This document shows, one piece after another, positions 25,574 to 33,346 of a stretch of DNA of 64,000 nucleotides. The translations under genes were made by a program, and so were the position numbers. The stretch is from Flavobacterium crocinum. Its GTDB lineage: Bacteria > Bacteroidota > Bacteroidia > Flavobacteriales > Flavobacteriaceae. The DNA lies in NCBI RefSeq assembly GCF_003122385.1, contig NZ_CP029255.1:3100001-3164000 (forward strand), in the 5' to 3' direction. Every line of letters begins with the position of its first letter. Position 1 is the stretch's first letter. Under the pieces are notes generated by a model. The model worked only from the letters and a program-made list of their open reading frames with translations. It had not been told where the DNA came from and searched no databases.

Positions 25574-26080
25574 TTAGAGCCTTTTTTCTAAATAGATAAA
25601 CTCCAAAGGCTCTTCAGAAACCGTAATATGAATACCGCTTTCAGGAAAAGCTTCTCTTTTGCCTGTATCCACATAACCATGGCGTTTGTACCAGGCAATA
25701 AGTTCTTCCCGAACCGAAATAACGGTCATAATAATACTCGATAACCCTAAAGATTTCGCATGATTTTCGGCTTCAGCCAAAAGTTTTTTTCCGATTCCGC
25801 TGTTTTGAAGTTCCGGTGAAACCGTCAGCATTCCTAAATACAATCGGTTTTCTTTTTCAACCAATAAAACCGAACCAATTATGGTATTGTTTTCGGTAAA
25901 TTTCAAAATGGTATTTTTCGGATCCAGAAAAATTTGGGTCATTTCCTGTTCGTCAGTTCTTTTTCCTTCCAGTAAATGAGCTTCAGTTGTCCAGCCTTTT
26001 TTAGAAGATTCTCCTCTGTAGGCTGAGTTGATTAAGATTGTTAATGCCGGAATGTCTTCAAGTGATGCTTTTGTAATCAT
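25574..26080 (-). CDS. GNAT-family N-acetyltransferase
   Basis: 168 residues with the GNAT fold: the acetyl-CoA pyrophosphate loop Q/RxxGxG/A appears as LQNSGIGKKLLAEAE (about 95-109), preceded by the beta-4 strand LYLGMLTVSPE. It is followed by IAWYKRHGYVDTGKREAFP. The N-terminal segment SLEDIPALTILINSAYRGE is typical. The substrate cannot be told from sequence. It stands alone between repeat blocks. Confidence 0.88.
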   Translation of the reverse strand: MITKASLEDIPALTILINSAYRGESSKKGWTTEAHLLEGKRTDEQEMTQIFLDPKNTILKFTENNTIIGSVLLVEKENRLYLGMLTVSPELQNSGIGKKLLAEAENHAKSLGLSSIIMTVISVREELIAWYKRHGYVDTGKREAFPESGIHITVSEEPLEFIYLEKRL

Positions 26081-26123
26081 GGTAAGCGTTCTGTGAATAT
26101 AAGATGTGTTTTAACCTAATTAT

Positions 26124-26170
26124 TTCCAGTTTTAATTGGAGAAACAAAATTACATTAGAAAAATGGCTTT
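26124..26170. repeat. Repeat family E, degenerate copy
   Basis: CCAGTTTTAATTGGAGAAAC followed by AAAATTACATTAGAAAAATGGCTTT matches, with scattered changes, the element that starts after the gene at 26596-27366 and again at 28587. This is the third copy within 2.6 kb. Confidence 0.55.
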
Positions 26171-26178
26171 CAGCAGAA

Positions 26179-26475
26179 TTATCGTTTAATATTCTTTGGT
26201 TTTCGATTTAGCAAATAACAGTAGGTAAGATGAGAGGATAAAACTAATGCCAAGCCAATGTTCCAATAAATCTCAAAGTAGGCAAAAGCATTATACAAAC
26301 AAAAAATAGAATTTTTGACTTCATCTACAATTTGAAAATGCAGAGGAAAAACAAATAAAAAAAGCATTAGAAAAATAGATAGAACAGTAAGTCGCCCATA
26401 TTTTATTTTATAAAAGTCAACTACTGCATAAGATAGTATTTGCATGACTAATATAATTAGAAAAAATCCTTCCAT
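26179..26475 (-). CDS. Small membrane protein, 98 aa, unknown
   Basis: Three hydrophobic segments: about 4-20, 30-52 (LTVLSIFLMLFLFVFPLHF) and 68-90 (IYWNIGLALVLSSHLTYCYLL), ending in a basic tail RKPKNIKR. No known family recognised. It is divergent from the methyltransferase-like gene. Confidence 0.6.
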   Translation of the reverse strand: MEGFFLIILVMQILSYAVVDFYKIKYGRLTVLSIFLMLFLFVFPLHFQIVDEVKNSIFCLYNAFAYFEIYWNIGLALVLSSHLTYCYLLNRKPKNIKR

Positions 26476-26595
26476 GATTCTCTTTTAGTTTTAAGGTACG
26501 ATTAGATTTTTTGTACATTCAAAAATTTATTAAATGTAAGGAAATATTTAAATGAAAAATATTGAAATTTGTATAGAACACAAAATCAATAAAGT

Positions 26596-27366
26596 ATGAG
26601 CAGAATACACTTATTTGAATTTGAAGATCAACAATGGCTTCCAGAGTTTATTAGAAATTATATGACCGATTTTCTACAGTTTCTTTCGAATAAAACTGCC
26701 ATGTATAAAGGCATTGTTCCGATAATTGAAAAAGGATTAAAAGAAAGCCGGACGAATCTAATTGTAGATTTAGCTTCAGGTGGAGGAGGCGGATTGATTT
26801 GGCTCAATAACGAATTACGAAAAAACAAGCCCGATTTAAAAATCCTGCTGACAGATTATTTTCCCAATATTCCTGCATTCGAACACACTCAAAAACAAGC
26901 CGATAATTTCGAATTTATCAAAACGCCTGTCGATGCCAGAAATGTTCCCGAAAACCTAAAAGGATTACGAACACAATTTTTATCTTTTCACCATTTTAAA
27001 CCGAAAGATGCACAGCAGATTTTGCAAAATGCAATCGATACAAATAGTTCAATAGCGATTTTTGAAGGGCAGGAGAGAAGTGTTCCGAGTATCGTTGCTA
27101 TGATCCTTTCGCCATTTAGTGTTTTGCTGACAACGCCTTTTATTCGTCCGTTTAAAATGGGTAGAATTATTTTTACGTATCTAATTCCAATTGTGCCGAT
27201 TTTGGTTTTTTGGGATGGTGTGGTTTCTTCATTAAGAACCTATTCTGTGGAAGAAATGAACGAATTGATTTCTAAATTAGAAAACAAAGAAAGTTTTAAT
27301 TGGGAAGTTGGGAAAGTAAAGTCCGGGCCTGCAAAGATTTTGTATTTGTTGGGGACTAAAAAATGA
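26596..27366 (+). CDS. Methyltransferase-like conserved hypothetical protein
   Basis: 256 residues. A motif-I-like glycine-rich loop follows a strand and an acidic residue (IVDLASGGGGG, residues about 56-66). A second strand ends in an acidic residue (LLTDYFP), as in Rossmann-fold SAM methyltransferases. A hydrophobic stretch at about 165-205 (MILSPFSVLLTTPF, IFTYLIPIVPILVFW) suggests membrane association, unusual for the class. The 3' end (KILYLLGTKK) is duplicated 1.2 kb downstream. The substrate is unknown. Confidence 0.6.
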   Translation: MSRIHLFEFEDQQWLPEFIRNYMTDFLQFLSNKTAMYKGIVPIIEKGLKESRTNLIVDLASGGGGGLIWLNNELRKNKPDLKILLTDYFPNIPAFEHTQKQADNFEFIKTPVDARNVPENLKGLRTQFLSFHHFKPKDAQQILQNAIDTNSSIAIFEGQERSVPSIVAMILSPFSVLLTTPFIRPFKMGRIIFTYLIPIVPILVFWDGVVSSLRTYSVEEMNELISKLENKESFNWEVGKVKSGPAKILYLLGTKK

Positions 27367-27420
27367 ATTGCCTCCAGCTTTAGCTGGGGGAACAAAATTA
27401 TGTTAGAAAATGGCTTTAAC
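27333..27420. repeat. 88-bp direct repeat, left copy (gene 3' end plus half of repeat E)
   Basis: Covers the last 11 codons of the methyltransferase-like gene, its stop, and TTGCCTCCAGCTTTAGCTGG onward. It matches 28553-28640 over about 88 bp with roughly ten mismatches. Its right end contains the stop codon of the minus-strand gene 27416-27943. Confidence 0.7.
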
Positions 27421-27943
27421 CTAATCTAGTTTCATTAGAATTATTTTTACTTAAGTCTTCGAAAAATTGTATAGGATCATTTAAAAATCTTGTAGCATTT
27501 GAGGCTTTAATACTTTTGAAAATATCCTCTAAATTTGGTTGAAAAATTTCTCCTTTTAAGTCAATTAAAATGAAATGATTTTTTTTACAAAGACTTAAAA
27601 TAGATTGCAAAACGTCAGTAATGTTGGAAGCTTTTCTAAGATCAATTCGAAATTGAAAACTTTCAATTTTCGATTTATCATCACTTAAACAAATACAGGC
27701 GTCATTATCTTCATCATTATTTCCATTTCCTTTCCAGTTTAAACAAGTTTCATTACCCCAATTTGCTTTAGGAATAATTTGATCAAATTCAGAAATTATA
27801 GAAGGAATGTTGCCATTAAAATTGTTCCAAAAAGAATCAGTCTCTGGCAAATATTCTGTTTTGTTATTTTTAAAAATACATTCGTAATTACTATCAATTG
27901 AATCTTCTGGAACTACGAGTAAAAGATATTGCCAAATTGCCAT
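27416..27943 (-). CDS. Hypothetical acidic protein, immunity-like, 175 aa
   Basis: Not recognised. Acidic and soluble, with no signal peptide. It contains SFWNNFNGNIPSIISEFDQI and a striking NWKGNGNNDEDNDACICL segment near residue 68. It resembles, by size and composition only, the orphan immunity-like proteins of the 10-16 kb block. It lies inside the segment bracketed by the 88-bp direct repeats. Confidence 0.6.
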   Translation of the reverse strand: MAIWQYLLLVVPEDSIDSNYECIFKNNKTEYLPETDSFWNNFNGNIPSIISEFDQIIPKANWGNETCLNWKGNGNNDEDNDACICLSDDKSKIESFQFRIDLRKASNITDVLQSILSLCKKNHFILIDLKGEIFQPNLEDIFKSIKASNATRFLNDPIQFFEDLSKNNSNETRLG

Positions 27944-27963
27944 TTTTGTTTTGAGATTAATTA

Positions 27964-28443
27964 TTATTCAAATATTCCCCAAATACGTTTGTCGTCAACA
28001 ATCGCATTTGGATTCTCTTTTATTCTTTCTGAAAAAAGATCAAAGCTTCCATAATTGCTTCTCATTTTATAAACAATTAATTTGCCGGCATCATTTATAA
28101 TTATTTTCCAAACTCTTCTTTCGTTTATTTTAACAGCTGTTCTTCTGACTTCAGTAATCTTAGACAACGAATGTTTTACTACAGGATCTTTTCTCGTTAT
28201 TTTATACAAATAGTTTTCGTCAAAATAAAAAACAGAACGGTTTAGGAAAAAATATTCTAAACCATATAAAATCATAACTGGACGAGCCGATATTCTTGTT
28301 AATGTACTAAGATCCAGATTTGTTCTTTTCTTAAATTCATTTGCTCTTTTTTCTTGGATGTAATCTTTAAAAGACAGGATTCTTTTATAATTTAAAATTG
28401 CCAAAACAAGCAGAGCTAAAACAACAATAATTTTAATGTTCAT
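27964..28443 (-). CDS. Hypothetical membrane-anchored protein, 159 aa
   Basis: Starts with one hydrophobic segment (IKIIVVLALLVLAILNY, residues 3-19) followed by a soluble part. WKIIINDAGKLIVYKMRSNYGSFDLFSERIKENPNAI is probably a small beta/alpha domain. Lipobox absent, so a signal-anchor is likely. It lies 20 bp upstream of the 175-aa gene on the same strand, so they are probably one transcript. No family recognised. Confidence 0.6.
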   Translation of the reverse strand: MNIKIIVVLALLVLAILNYKRILSFKDYIQEKRANEFKKRTNLDLSTLTRISARPVMILYGLEYFFLNRSVFYFDENYLYKITRKDPVVKHSLSKITEVRRTAVKINERRVWKIIINDAGKLIVYKMRSNYGSFDLFSERIKENPNAIVDDKRIWGIFE

Positions 28444-28552
28444 GTAAACGGTAAATTGAAGATTGAAATATTCGAATCAAACATAATGAAACTATTTAGT
28501 TTTATAAAGGCAAAACACAAATTCCGACTAAAAAATTGAAACACAGTTTTGT

Positions 28553-28715
28553 AAAGATGTTGTATTTGTTGGGAACTAAAAAATGAATTGCCTACGGCTT
28601 TAGCTGTAGGAGTAAAGTTGTATTAGAAAATGGCTTTAGCCAAAACTATTGCGGTCTTTGGCTAAAGCCTAATTTAGCATGAGAATAACAAAACTCCAGC
28701 TAAAGCTGGAGGCAA
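28553..28715. repeat. 88-bp direct repeat, right copy, with a complete family E palindromic element
   Basis: 28553-28590 reads, in frame, MLYLLGTKK-stop: a relic of the 3' end of the gene at 26596-27366. 28587-28715 is an imperfect palindrome of about 130 bp. Its ends are TTGCCTACGGCTTTAGCTG and CTCCAGCTAAAGCTGGAGGCAA. Its centre pairs TGGCTTTAGCCAAA with TTTGGCTAAAGCC. The gap to the next gene (28444-28868) holds nothing else but the regulator's control region. Confidence 0.7.
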
Positions 28716-28813
28716 CTTATTTTAATATTGTAAATAAATATTGGTTTGTTTAATTGTAAGTTTGACAAACAATAGTTTATAAAGATTATGAAAAGCGTAT
28801 CTTACAAAAACAG

Positions 28814-28864
28814 TTCTGTTTTTTACAGAAATTAATTTTCGTTTAAGAATTTTAAATATCTTTG
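28814..28864 (+). promoter_or_regulatory. Operator-like dyad and -7 element of the XRE regulator gene
   Basis: TTCTGT (28814-28819) and ACAGAA (28825-28830) form an inverted repeat, a good candidate autoregulatory operator. A perfect -7 element TATCTTTG lies at 28857-28864, only 4 bp before ATG 28869. The predicted transcript would therefore start at or beside the start codon (leaderless). Confidence 0.45.
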
Positions 28865-28868
28865 AATT

Positions 28869-29273
28869 ATGAGTACAGCAATAAAACCAAAACATATCGG
28901 CAGAAATATAAGCCGTATCAGAGAGCTTAAAGATATGAAACAAGAAGCACTCGCACAGGCCATAGGAACAAATCAGCAGGCAATTTCGGCTATTGAAAAC
29001 AGCGAAACGGTTGACGAACAAAAACTAATTGAGATAGCAAAAGCTCTTGGGGTTTCTGTAGAAGCAATTAAAAACTTTTCGGAAGAAGCGGTTTTTAATT
29101 ATTTTAATACTTTTAATGATACTGTTTCAAATAGTAGTTTTGGACAAGCAGCAAATAATAATTATGAATGTACTTTTAATCCTTTAGATAAAGTTGTTGA
29201 ACTTTACGAACGTTTAGTGCAAGCTGAAAAAGATAAAGTAGAGTATTTGGAGAAGTTGTTGAATGGGAAATAA
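28869..29273 (+). CDS. XRE-family helix-turn-helix regulator
   Basis: 134 residues. A Cro/C1-type HTH lies at about 13-68 (ISRIRELKDMKQEALAQAIG, NQQAISAIENSETVDEQKLIEIAKALGVSVEAI). A variable Asn/Phe-rich middle is followed by a C-terminal helix (LVQAEKDKVEYLEKLL) that is probably for dimer formation. It is a small stand-alone regulator with a dyad just upstream, so negative autoregulation is likely. Followed by a terminator. Confidence 0.85.
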   Translation: MSTAIKPKHIGRNISRIRELKDMKQEALAQAIGTNQQAISAIENSETVDEQKLIEIAKALGVSVEAIKNFSEEAVFNYFNTFNDTVSNSSFGQAANNNYECTFNPLDKVVELYERLVQAEKDKVEYLEKLLNGK

Positions 29274-29300
29274 TCGTTTTTTGAAGATATATTAAATTGA

Positions 29301-29331
29301 AAAGAGACCTTTGATGAGGTCTCTTTTTTTT
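29301..29331 (+). terminator. Terminator of the XRE regulator gene
   Basis: Stem AAAGAGACCT (29301-29310) / AGGTCTCTTT (29317-29326) followed by a T-run. Confidence 0.85.
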
Positions 29332-29339
29332 GTTCTATT

Positions 29340-29422
29340 GCTAGCGCGAGCGTCTCGCTCGTGCCCGTTTCAATTGGGTTTTTAAATTTCTTTGTGTTCA
29401 TGAGCGAGACGCTCGCGCTAGC
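29340..29422. repeat. Repeat family F: GC-rich 24-bp inverted repeat element (MITE/REP-like)
   Basis: Left arm 29340-29363 (GCTAGCGCGAGCGTCTCGCT and CGTG) pairs with 29399-29422 at 23 of 24 positions around a 35-bp AT-rich centre. Its GC content is far above the neighbourhood. It sits between the regulator's terminator and the stop of the next gene. Confidence 0.75.
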
Positions 29423-29430
29423 GGGGGAAT

Positions 29431-30321
29431 CTAATCTGTTTTTAAAATATTGTAAATAATATATCCGTTATCTGTAAGAGTAACCCTGAAACTGTTTTCA
29501 GTTTTTTCTCTATTTATAAGCTTTTTTGATACTAAAGAACTTAATGTCTTGGTGGGTAGATTTGTATATCTAATAACCTGCCCCGATTCGCTGATAGTTA
29601 GGCCTTCTAAAGAACTTATTTCATCTCTAGTCAAATTTTCTACAATATTTAAAATCTCCTTACGACTTTTGGTTGACAAATTCTTTATTCTATTATTGAA
29701 CTTATTCATTAGTTCCTGTTTTTCTAAAAACTTGGAGTACTCTATTAGATTCAGTTGATCTGTATCGCTTTCGCTTAGATCTATCTTTACATTTGAATTT
29801 GCAAGTTTAAGCGAATTATTAAGTTCATCAATAGTCCTTTTGTTCGAATCATTTATTTGTTTAATACTTTCCTGAAGGCTTTCATTTTGTTGTTTTAACG
29901 ACTCGATCTGGTTCAGTAATTCTTGAATTTCCTTATTTCCTGATTCTGCATTTTTTAATAAAAACTCTTCCCTGGCAACATTAGTTTTTTGTTTCACTAG
30001 ATGTTTTTCTGATTCGTAACGTTTTGTTACTCTTTTATCTTGTGTTGGTGCTAGATCATTTTCAATTTGCAACATTATTTTAGGAATTAACACGGTATAA
30101 AATGTTGCTAATACTAAAGGCCAAAATATAGCCCAAAAGTTACAGTACTCATGGTTAATTACTATTATTTTATTTTCAATAGACGCATTAGAAAAAACTA
30201 ATAGTAAAATAGGGCGCCAGTTATAAATTATAAACGACCATAAAAATGCTCCTGATATTGGTGTTTTTAATCTTTCTTTAGCGGTGTCTATTAAATCCTT
30301 TATTAGGTCTGTTAATGCCAT
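29431..30321 (-). CDS. Membrane-anchored coiled-coil protein with C-terminal winged-helix-like domain
   Basis: 296 residues, no named family recognised. Two hydrophobic segments at about 27-45 (FLWSFIIYNWRPILLLVF) and 60-82 (WAIFWPLVLATFYTVLIP) anchor it. A long coiled coil (about 125-175, rich in Gln/Glu/Ser/Asn) follows. The C-terminal part (LNIVENLTRDEISSLEGLTI, TLSSLVSKKLINREKTENSF) resembles a MarR/winged-helix fold. A 9-bp inverted repeat lies next to the start codon. The architecture of membrane, coil and HTH-like end suggests a sensing or scaffold role; this is inference. Confidence 0.55.
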   Translation of the reverse strand: MALTDLIKDLIDTAKERLKTPISGAFLWSFIIYNWRPILLLVFSNASIENKIIVINHEYCNFWAIFWPLVLATFYTVLIPKIMLQIENDLAPTQDKRVTKRYESEKHLVKQKTNVAREEFLLKNAESGNKEIQELLNQIESLKQQNESLQESIKQINDSNKRTIDELNNSLKLANSNVKIDLSESDTDQLNLIEYSKFLEKQELMNKFNNRIKNLSTKSRKEILNIVENLTRDEISSLEGLTISESGQVIRYTNLPTKTLSSLVSKKLINREKTENSFRVTLTDNGYIIYNILKTD

Positions 30322-30324
30322 TGG

Positions 30325-30344
30325 TTTGTTTTAGTTAAAACAAA
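30325..30344 (-). promoter_or_regulatory. Inverted repeat at the start of the coiled-coil membrane protein gene
   Basis: TTTGTTTTA (30325-30333) and TAAAACAAA (30336-30344) form a perfect 9-bp dyad beginning 4 bp upstream of ATG 30321. It is a possible operator or translation-control hairpin. Confidence 0.35.
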
Positions 30345-30754
30345 CATACTAAAAATAAGGAATTATTCATACAACTGTAATGTCAATTATAATCCTAAAA
30401 CTTCTTAGTGAATAGATATTGAATAAATCAATATAATTATAAAAGGAATTGAAATTGTATGTAAAAACTATAAAAATTATATATTATAGTTTAATAGGAT
30501 TTTTTGAACTGAAAAAAAGTGCGATGGGATTCCTTTTGATGTGAATCGAAGCTTTGTTTCAGTGCTCTTATTTTTCAAATATAGGTTTTTTAAATTATAT
30601 TTATAAACTTATTATAACGAGTTTTTTTATTTTGATGAAGAAATCAATCTAGAGATTTTTGAATGACTTTGTCAAAAAAAAAGACCTTAAATTAATTTCC
30701 TCCGTTAGCAATAGCGAAGTAGAACTTGAGCTATTATCGGAGAAGTATTAGATA
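30345..30754. other. AT-rich intergenic region without recognisable gene
   Basis: About 410 bp with no convincing ORF. The only structures seen are a stem at 30700-30742 (CTCCG..AATAGC with GCTATT..CGGAG) and a following homopolymer A stretch on the plus strand. In the minus direction they could act as a weak terminator for the gene at 30755. The sequence looks like decayed DNA. Confidence 0.4.
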
Positions 30755-31537
30755 TTAAAACGGTAAGTCATCATCTTCATTTTCTAAATTTTCTATTTTC
30801 TTTTTAGCAAATTTTTTCTCATGATATGAATTTAGAAAAAGTCCGATTGTAGAAAAAGAATTGATAATTAAATAAACATAAATAGAATCTTCTATTAATA
30901 AATCATCTTTTGTTTTTCCATGAAAAATAGTTTTTTCACTCCTTAATTTTTCTATTGATTGGCTTATGGAAAGTAGTGAAGTGCAAATTGTTTTTGCTTC
31001 AACAGGAAAATTATCGTCATTAAGTCTAAACTCTTTTATTATTATTTGTACAAGTTTATAAAGAGTTTCTGAACCCGTAGTTTTTGTGCTTAATCTTTCA
31101 TCCTTTAGTATTTCTTTTATTAAACTTTCAAAAGCTGAATTAATTAATCCAATTGCTAAACCAGGATCTGATTCTGTATTTTTTATTGCCTTTAAAAATG
31201 TCTCGTAAACATTTTCATATTTCTCTTTTATTTCATTTTTAAAAGTTGGAATAATAGGAATAAAGTCAGGTGTGTCGACTCCCAAATCAATTGCAATTTT
31301 TAATAAATCACTGCCATTCATTGAATGTAAAGTTGATAGTAAATCGATATTGCCGTTTACTTCAGTATTAATAGTGAAATTTTCCCACCTATCGTTAAAA
31401 TTATATCCTTCGGAACTTTGATGCCATTTTTTTATATAAAATAAAACATTTTTGTAGCTCTTAAATTCTTCCCATATCTTTTCTTGAACTGAATTTATCA
31501 GTTTCATTTGATATTTTGGAGATATTAATTCGTTCAT
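30755..31537 (-). CDS. Putative abortive-infection family protein (Abi_C/HEPN-like C-terminus)
   Basis: 260 residues, soluble. The N-terminal half (to about 120) is not recognised. The C-terminal half looks like the Abi_C/HEPN group seen in phage abortive-infection proteins: DPGLAIGLINSAFESLIKEI, then TLYKLVQIIIKEFRL and ICTSLLSISQSIEKLRSEKTIFHGK, followed by a helix and a Lys-rich tail. The RxxxTxFHG segment occupies the place of the conserved R-N-x3-H-G motif, so the usual RxxxxH-like residues are only partly kept. It is a single gene with no toxin/antitoxin partner beside it. Defence function is inference. Confidence 0.5.
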   Translation of the reverse strand: MNELISPKYQMKLINSVQEKIWEEFKSYKNVLFYIKKWHQSSEGYNFNDRWENFTINTEVNGNIDLLSTLHSMNGSDLLKIAIDLGVDTPDFIPIIPTFKNEIKEKYENVYETFLKAIKNTESDPGLAIGLINSAFESLIKEILKDERLSTKTTGSETLYKLVQIIIKEFRLNDDNFPVEAKTICTSLLSISQSIEKLRSEKTIFHGKTKDDLLIEDSIYVYLIINSFSTIGLFLNSYHEKKFAKKKIENLENEDDDLPF

Positions 31538-31558
31538 TTAATTTCAGTTTCTTATTCT

Positions 31559-31584
31559 CAAATATATGTATTTTTTCTTGCCAA
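31559..31584 (-). promoter_or_regulatory. Candidate promoter of the Abi-like gene
   Basis: Minus strand TTG (31584-31582), 15 bp, TATATTTG (31566-31559). A perfect -7 but a short spacer. It lies 22 bp before the start codon. Confidence 0.4.
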
Positions 31585-31654
31585 TTTTTAAAATTTCTGT
31601 CGAGTAATAAAAATGATATTATTCTTTAAAATGATTAAGAATATAAATATTCAT

Positions 31655-31692
31655 AAAAAAAACGACTGAAATAAATCTCAGTCGTTTTGTAA
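31655..31692 (-). terminator. Terminator of the thrABC operon
   Basis: Stem AACGACTGA (31661-31669) / TCAGTCGTT (31678-31686) with an A-run on the plus side, positioned after the thrC stop. Confidence 0.85.
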
Positions 31693-31710
31693 TATGATAA
31701 TAATAGATGG

Positions 31711-33000
31711 TTATCCCAAAAAAGCCTTTAACTCCTCATAACTCCCAATCTTTACACTCACTTTCTCCTCATTAATTACACTCTCAATTTGAGCAGGAAT
31801 AGGAAGTGTAATTCCTAATGCAGGCTCCACAACATCTAAAAATTTAATAGGATGCGCTGTTTCTAAGAAAATACCAATGGCATTTGGGTGTTTTTCTAGT
31901 TCTTTTTTCAAACCTAAATAACCAACAGCACCGTGTGGTTCTGCGATATAACCATCTGTGTTGTAGATTTTCTTTAGCGCTTCAAGAGTTTCTTCATCCG
32001 TATAACTATAAGAAGAAAAGTCTTTTTCGAAAGCTTTTAAATCGTTGTTGTACAATTCCTGAATCCTGATAAAGTTGCTTGGGTTTCCAACGTCCATGGC
32101 GTTAGAAATTGTTGCTTTAGAAGGTTTCGGGTCGTATTTTCCGTTTTCTAAGAATCTTGGCACGGTGTCGTTTACGTTTGTAGACGCTACAAAATGCTCA
32201 ATTGGCAAACCTAATTTCTTAGCCATAATTCCGGCGCAGATATTACCGAAGTTTCCGCTTGGGCAAGAGAAAACTAAAGGTTTGTTTTGGCTTTTCAACG
32301 CTTTGTAAGCAAAGAAGAAATAAAACATTTGCGGTAACCAGCGCGCAATATTAATAGAGTTTGCCGAAGTCAGGTTTTTATGCGCTAAAGTTTCATCTAA
32401 AAATGCTTTTTTCACCATATCCTGACAATCGTCAAAAACACCGTCAACTTCCAATGCTTTAATGTTTTGCCCTAAAGTAGTCAATTGTTTTTCCTGAATA
32501 TCGCTCACTTTTCCTGAAGGATATAAAATCACAACATCAACACCGTCAACGCCTAAAAATCCGCTGGCAACGGCTCCGCCTGTATCTCCGGAAGTCGCTA
32601 CTAAAACCGTGTTTTTAGCGTCTTTTTTATCTTTATTAAAATAACCCAAACAACGCGACATAAAACGCGCTCCAACGTCTTTAAATGCCATTGTTGGTCC
32701 GTGGAATAATTCTAACGAATAGATTCCGTTTTCGACTTTCACAACCGGAAAATCAAAAACTAAAGTTTCGGCAATGATTTCTTTTAATTTATCTGCAGGT
32801 ATTTCATCGCCAACGAATTGTTTGATCGCTTCAAAAGCGATTTCTTCGTGGCTTAAACTTTCGATTTTATCAAAAAAAGAAGGATCAAGCGGTGTAATAC
32901 TTTCCGGGAAATATAATCCTTTGTCAGTGGCTAATCCTTGTATAACAGCTTCCTGAAAAGAAACTTTTGGGGCATTATGGTTTAAACTGTAGTATTTCAT
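31711..33000 (-). CDS. thrC: Threonine synthase
   Basis: Converts O-phosphohomoserine to threonine; PLP enzyme. The 429 residues match bacterial ThrC. The N-terminal MKYYSLNHNAPKVSFQEAV is typical of the class. The Schiff-base lysine is K107 in FHGPTMAFKDVGARF, and ATSGDTGGAVA is the substrate/PLP loop. The C-terminal half contains FSCPSGNFGNICAG. It is the last gene of thrA-thrB-thrC. 346 bp of repeat DNA separate it from thrB, which is long for an operon. It starts right after a 7-bp unit (AGATTTT) repeated four times at 33012-33039. Confidence 0.95.
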   Translation of the reverse strand: MKYYSLNHNAPKVSFQEAVIQGLATDKGLYFPESITPLDPSFFDKIESLSHEEIAFEAIKQFVGDEIPADKLKEIIAETLVFDFPVVKVENGIYSLELFHGPTMAFKDVGARFMSRCLGYFNKDKKDAKNTVLVATSGDTGGAVASGFLGVDGVDVVILYPSGKVSDIQEKQLTTLGQNIKALEVDGVFDDCQDMVKKAFLDETLAHKNLTSANSINIARWLPQMFYFFFAYKALKSQNKPLVFSCPSGNFGNICAGIMAKKLGLPIEHFVASTNVNDTVPRFLENGKYDPKPSKATISNAMDVGNPSNFIRIQELYNNDLKAFEKDFSSYSYTDEETLEALKKIYNTDGYIAEPHGAVGYLGLKKELEKHPNAIGIFLETAHPIKFLDVVEPALGITLPIPAQIESVINEEKVSVKIGSYEELKAFLG

Positions 33001-33346
33001 TTCTAAATTTTAGATTTTAGATTTTAGATTTTAGATTTTTTGGAGGGTAGATTCCAAATGCTAAAATTCCAAATTCCAATGGTTTGTGTTTATTTAACCG
33101 CAAAGAGCGCAAGGAATTGGTTTCTTTTGAAAACGCAGAGTTCGCAAAGCTTTGTGGTTATTTAAATATTGTTTTTTATTCTAATAGTTAATTAAGCGTA
33201 TTTTTTGTCATTTCGAGGAACGAGAAATCGCACTCGGAAATCCGCATAGAAATTCGCCAATCTTAGTCGACAAACTAGTGTGATTCCTCGTTCCTCGGAA
33301 TGACAAACTTTATCTGATATTCTTTTTACTTAATACATTTCACATT
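33001..33346. repeat. Repeat cluster between thrB and thrC: heptamer array, half family A, family B copy 3
   Basis: 33012-33039: four tandem AGATTTT units. 33094-33160: family A words (TTTAACCGCAAAG, GTTCGCAAAGCTTTGTGGTTA) in a partial copy. 33205-33306: complete family B element with arms TTGTCATTTCGAGGAACGAG and CTCGTTCCTCGGAATGACAA and centre CGCCAATCTTAGTCGA. No gene. If the operon is one transcript, the mRNA must carry these hairpins between thrB and thrC. Confidence 0.75.

Noticed and set aside
27333..28640. attL/attR of an integrative element
   Set aside because: The direct repeats look right but no integrase, excisionase or transfer gene is between or beside them; kept as a duplication.
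20210..28720. CRISPR array
   Set aside because: Repeats are hairpin elements of differing sequence at irregular spacing; no direct-repeat/spacer series and no cas genes.
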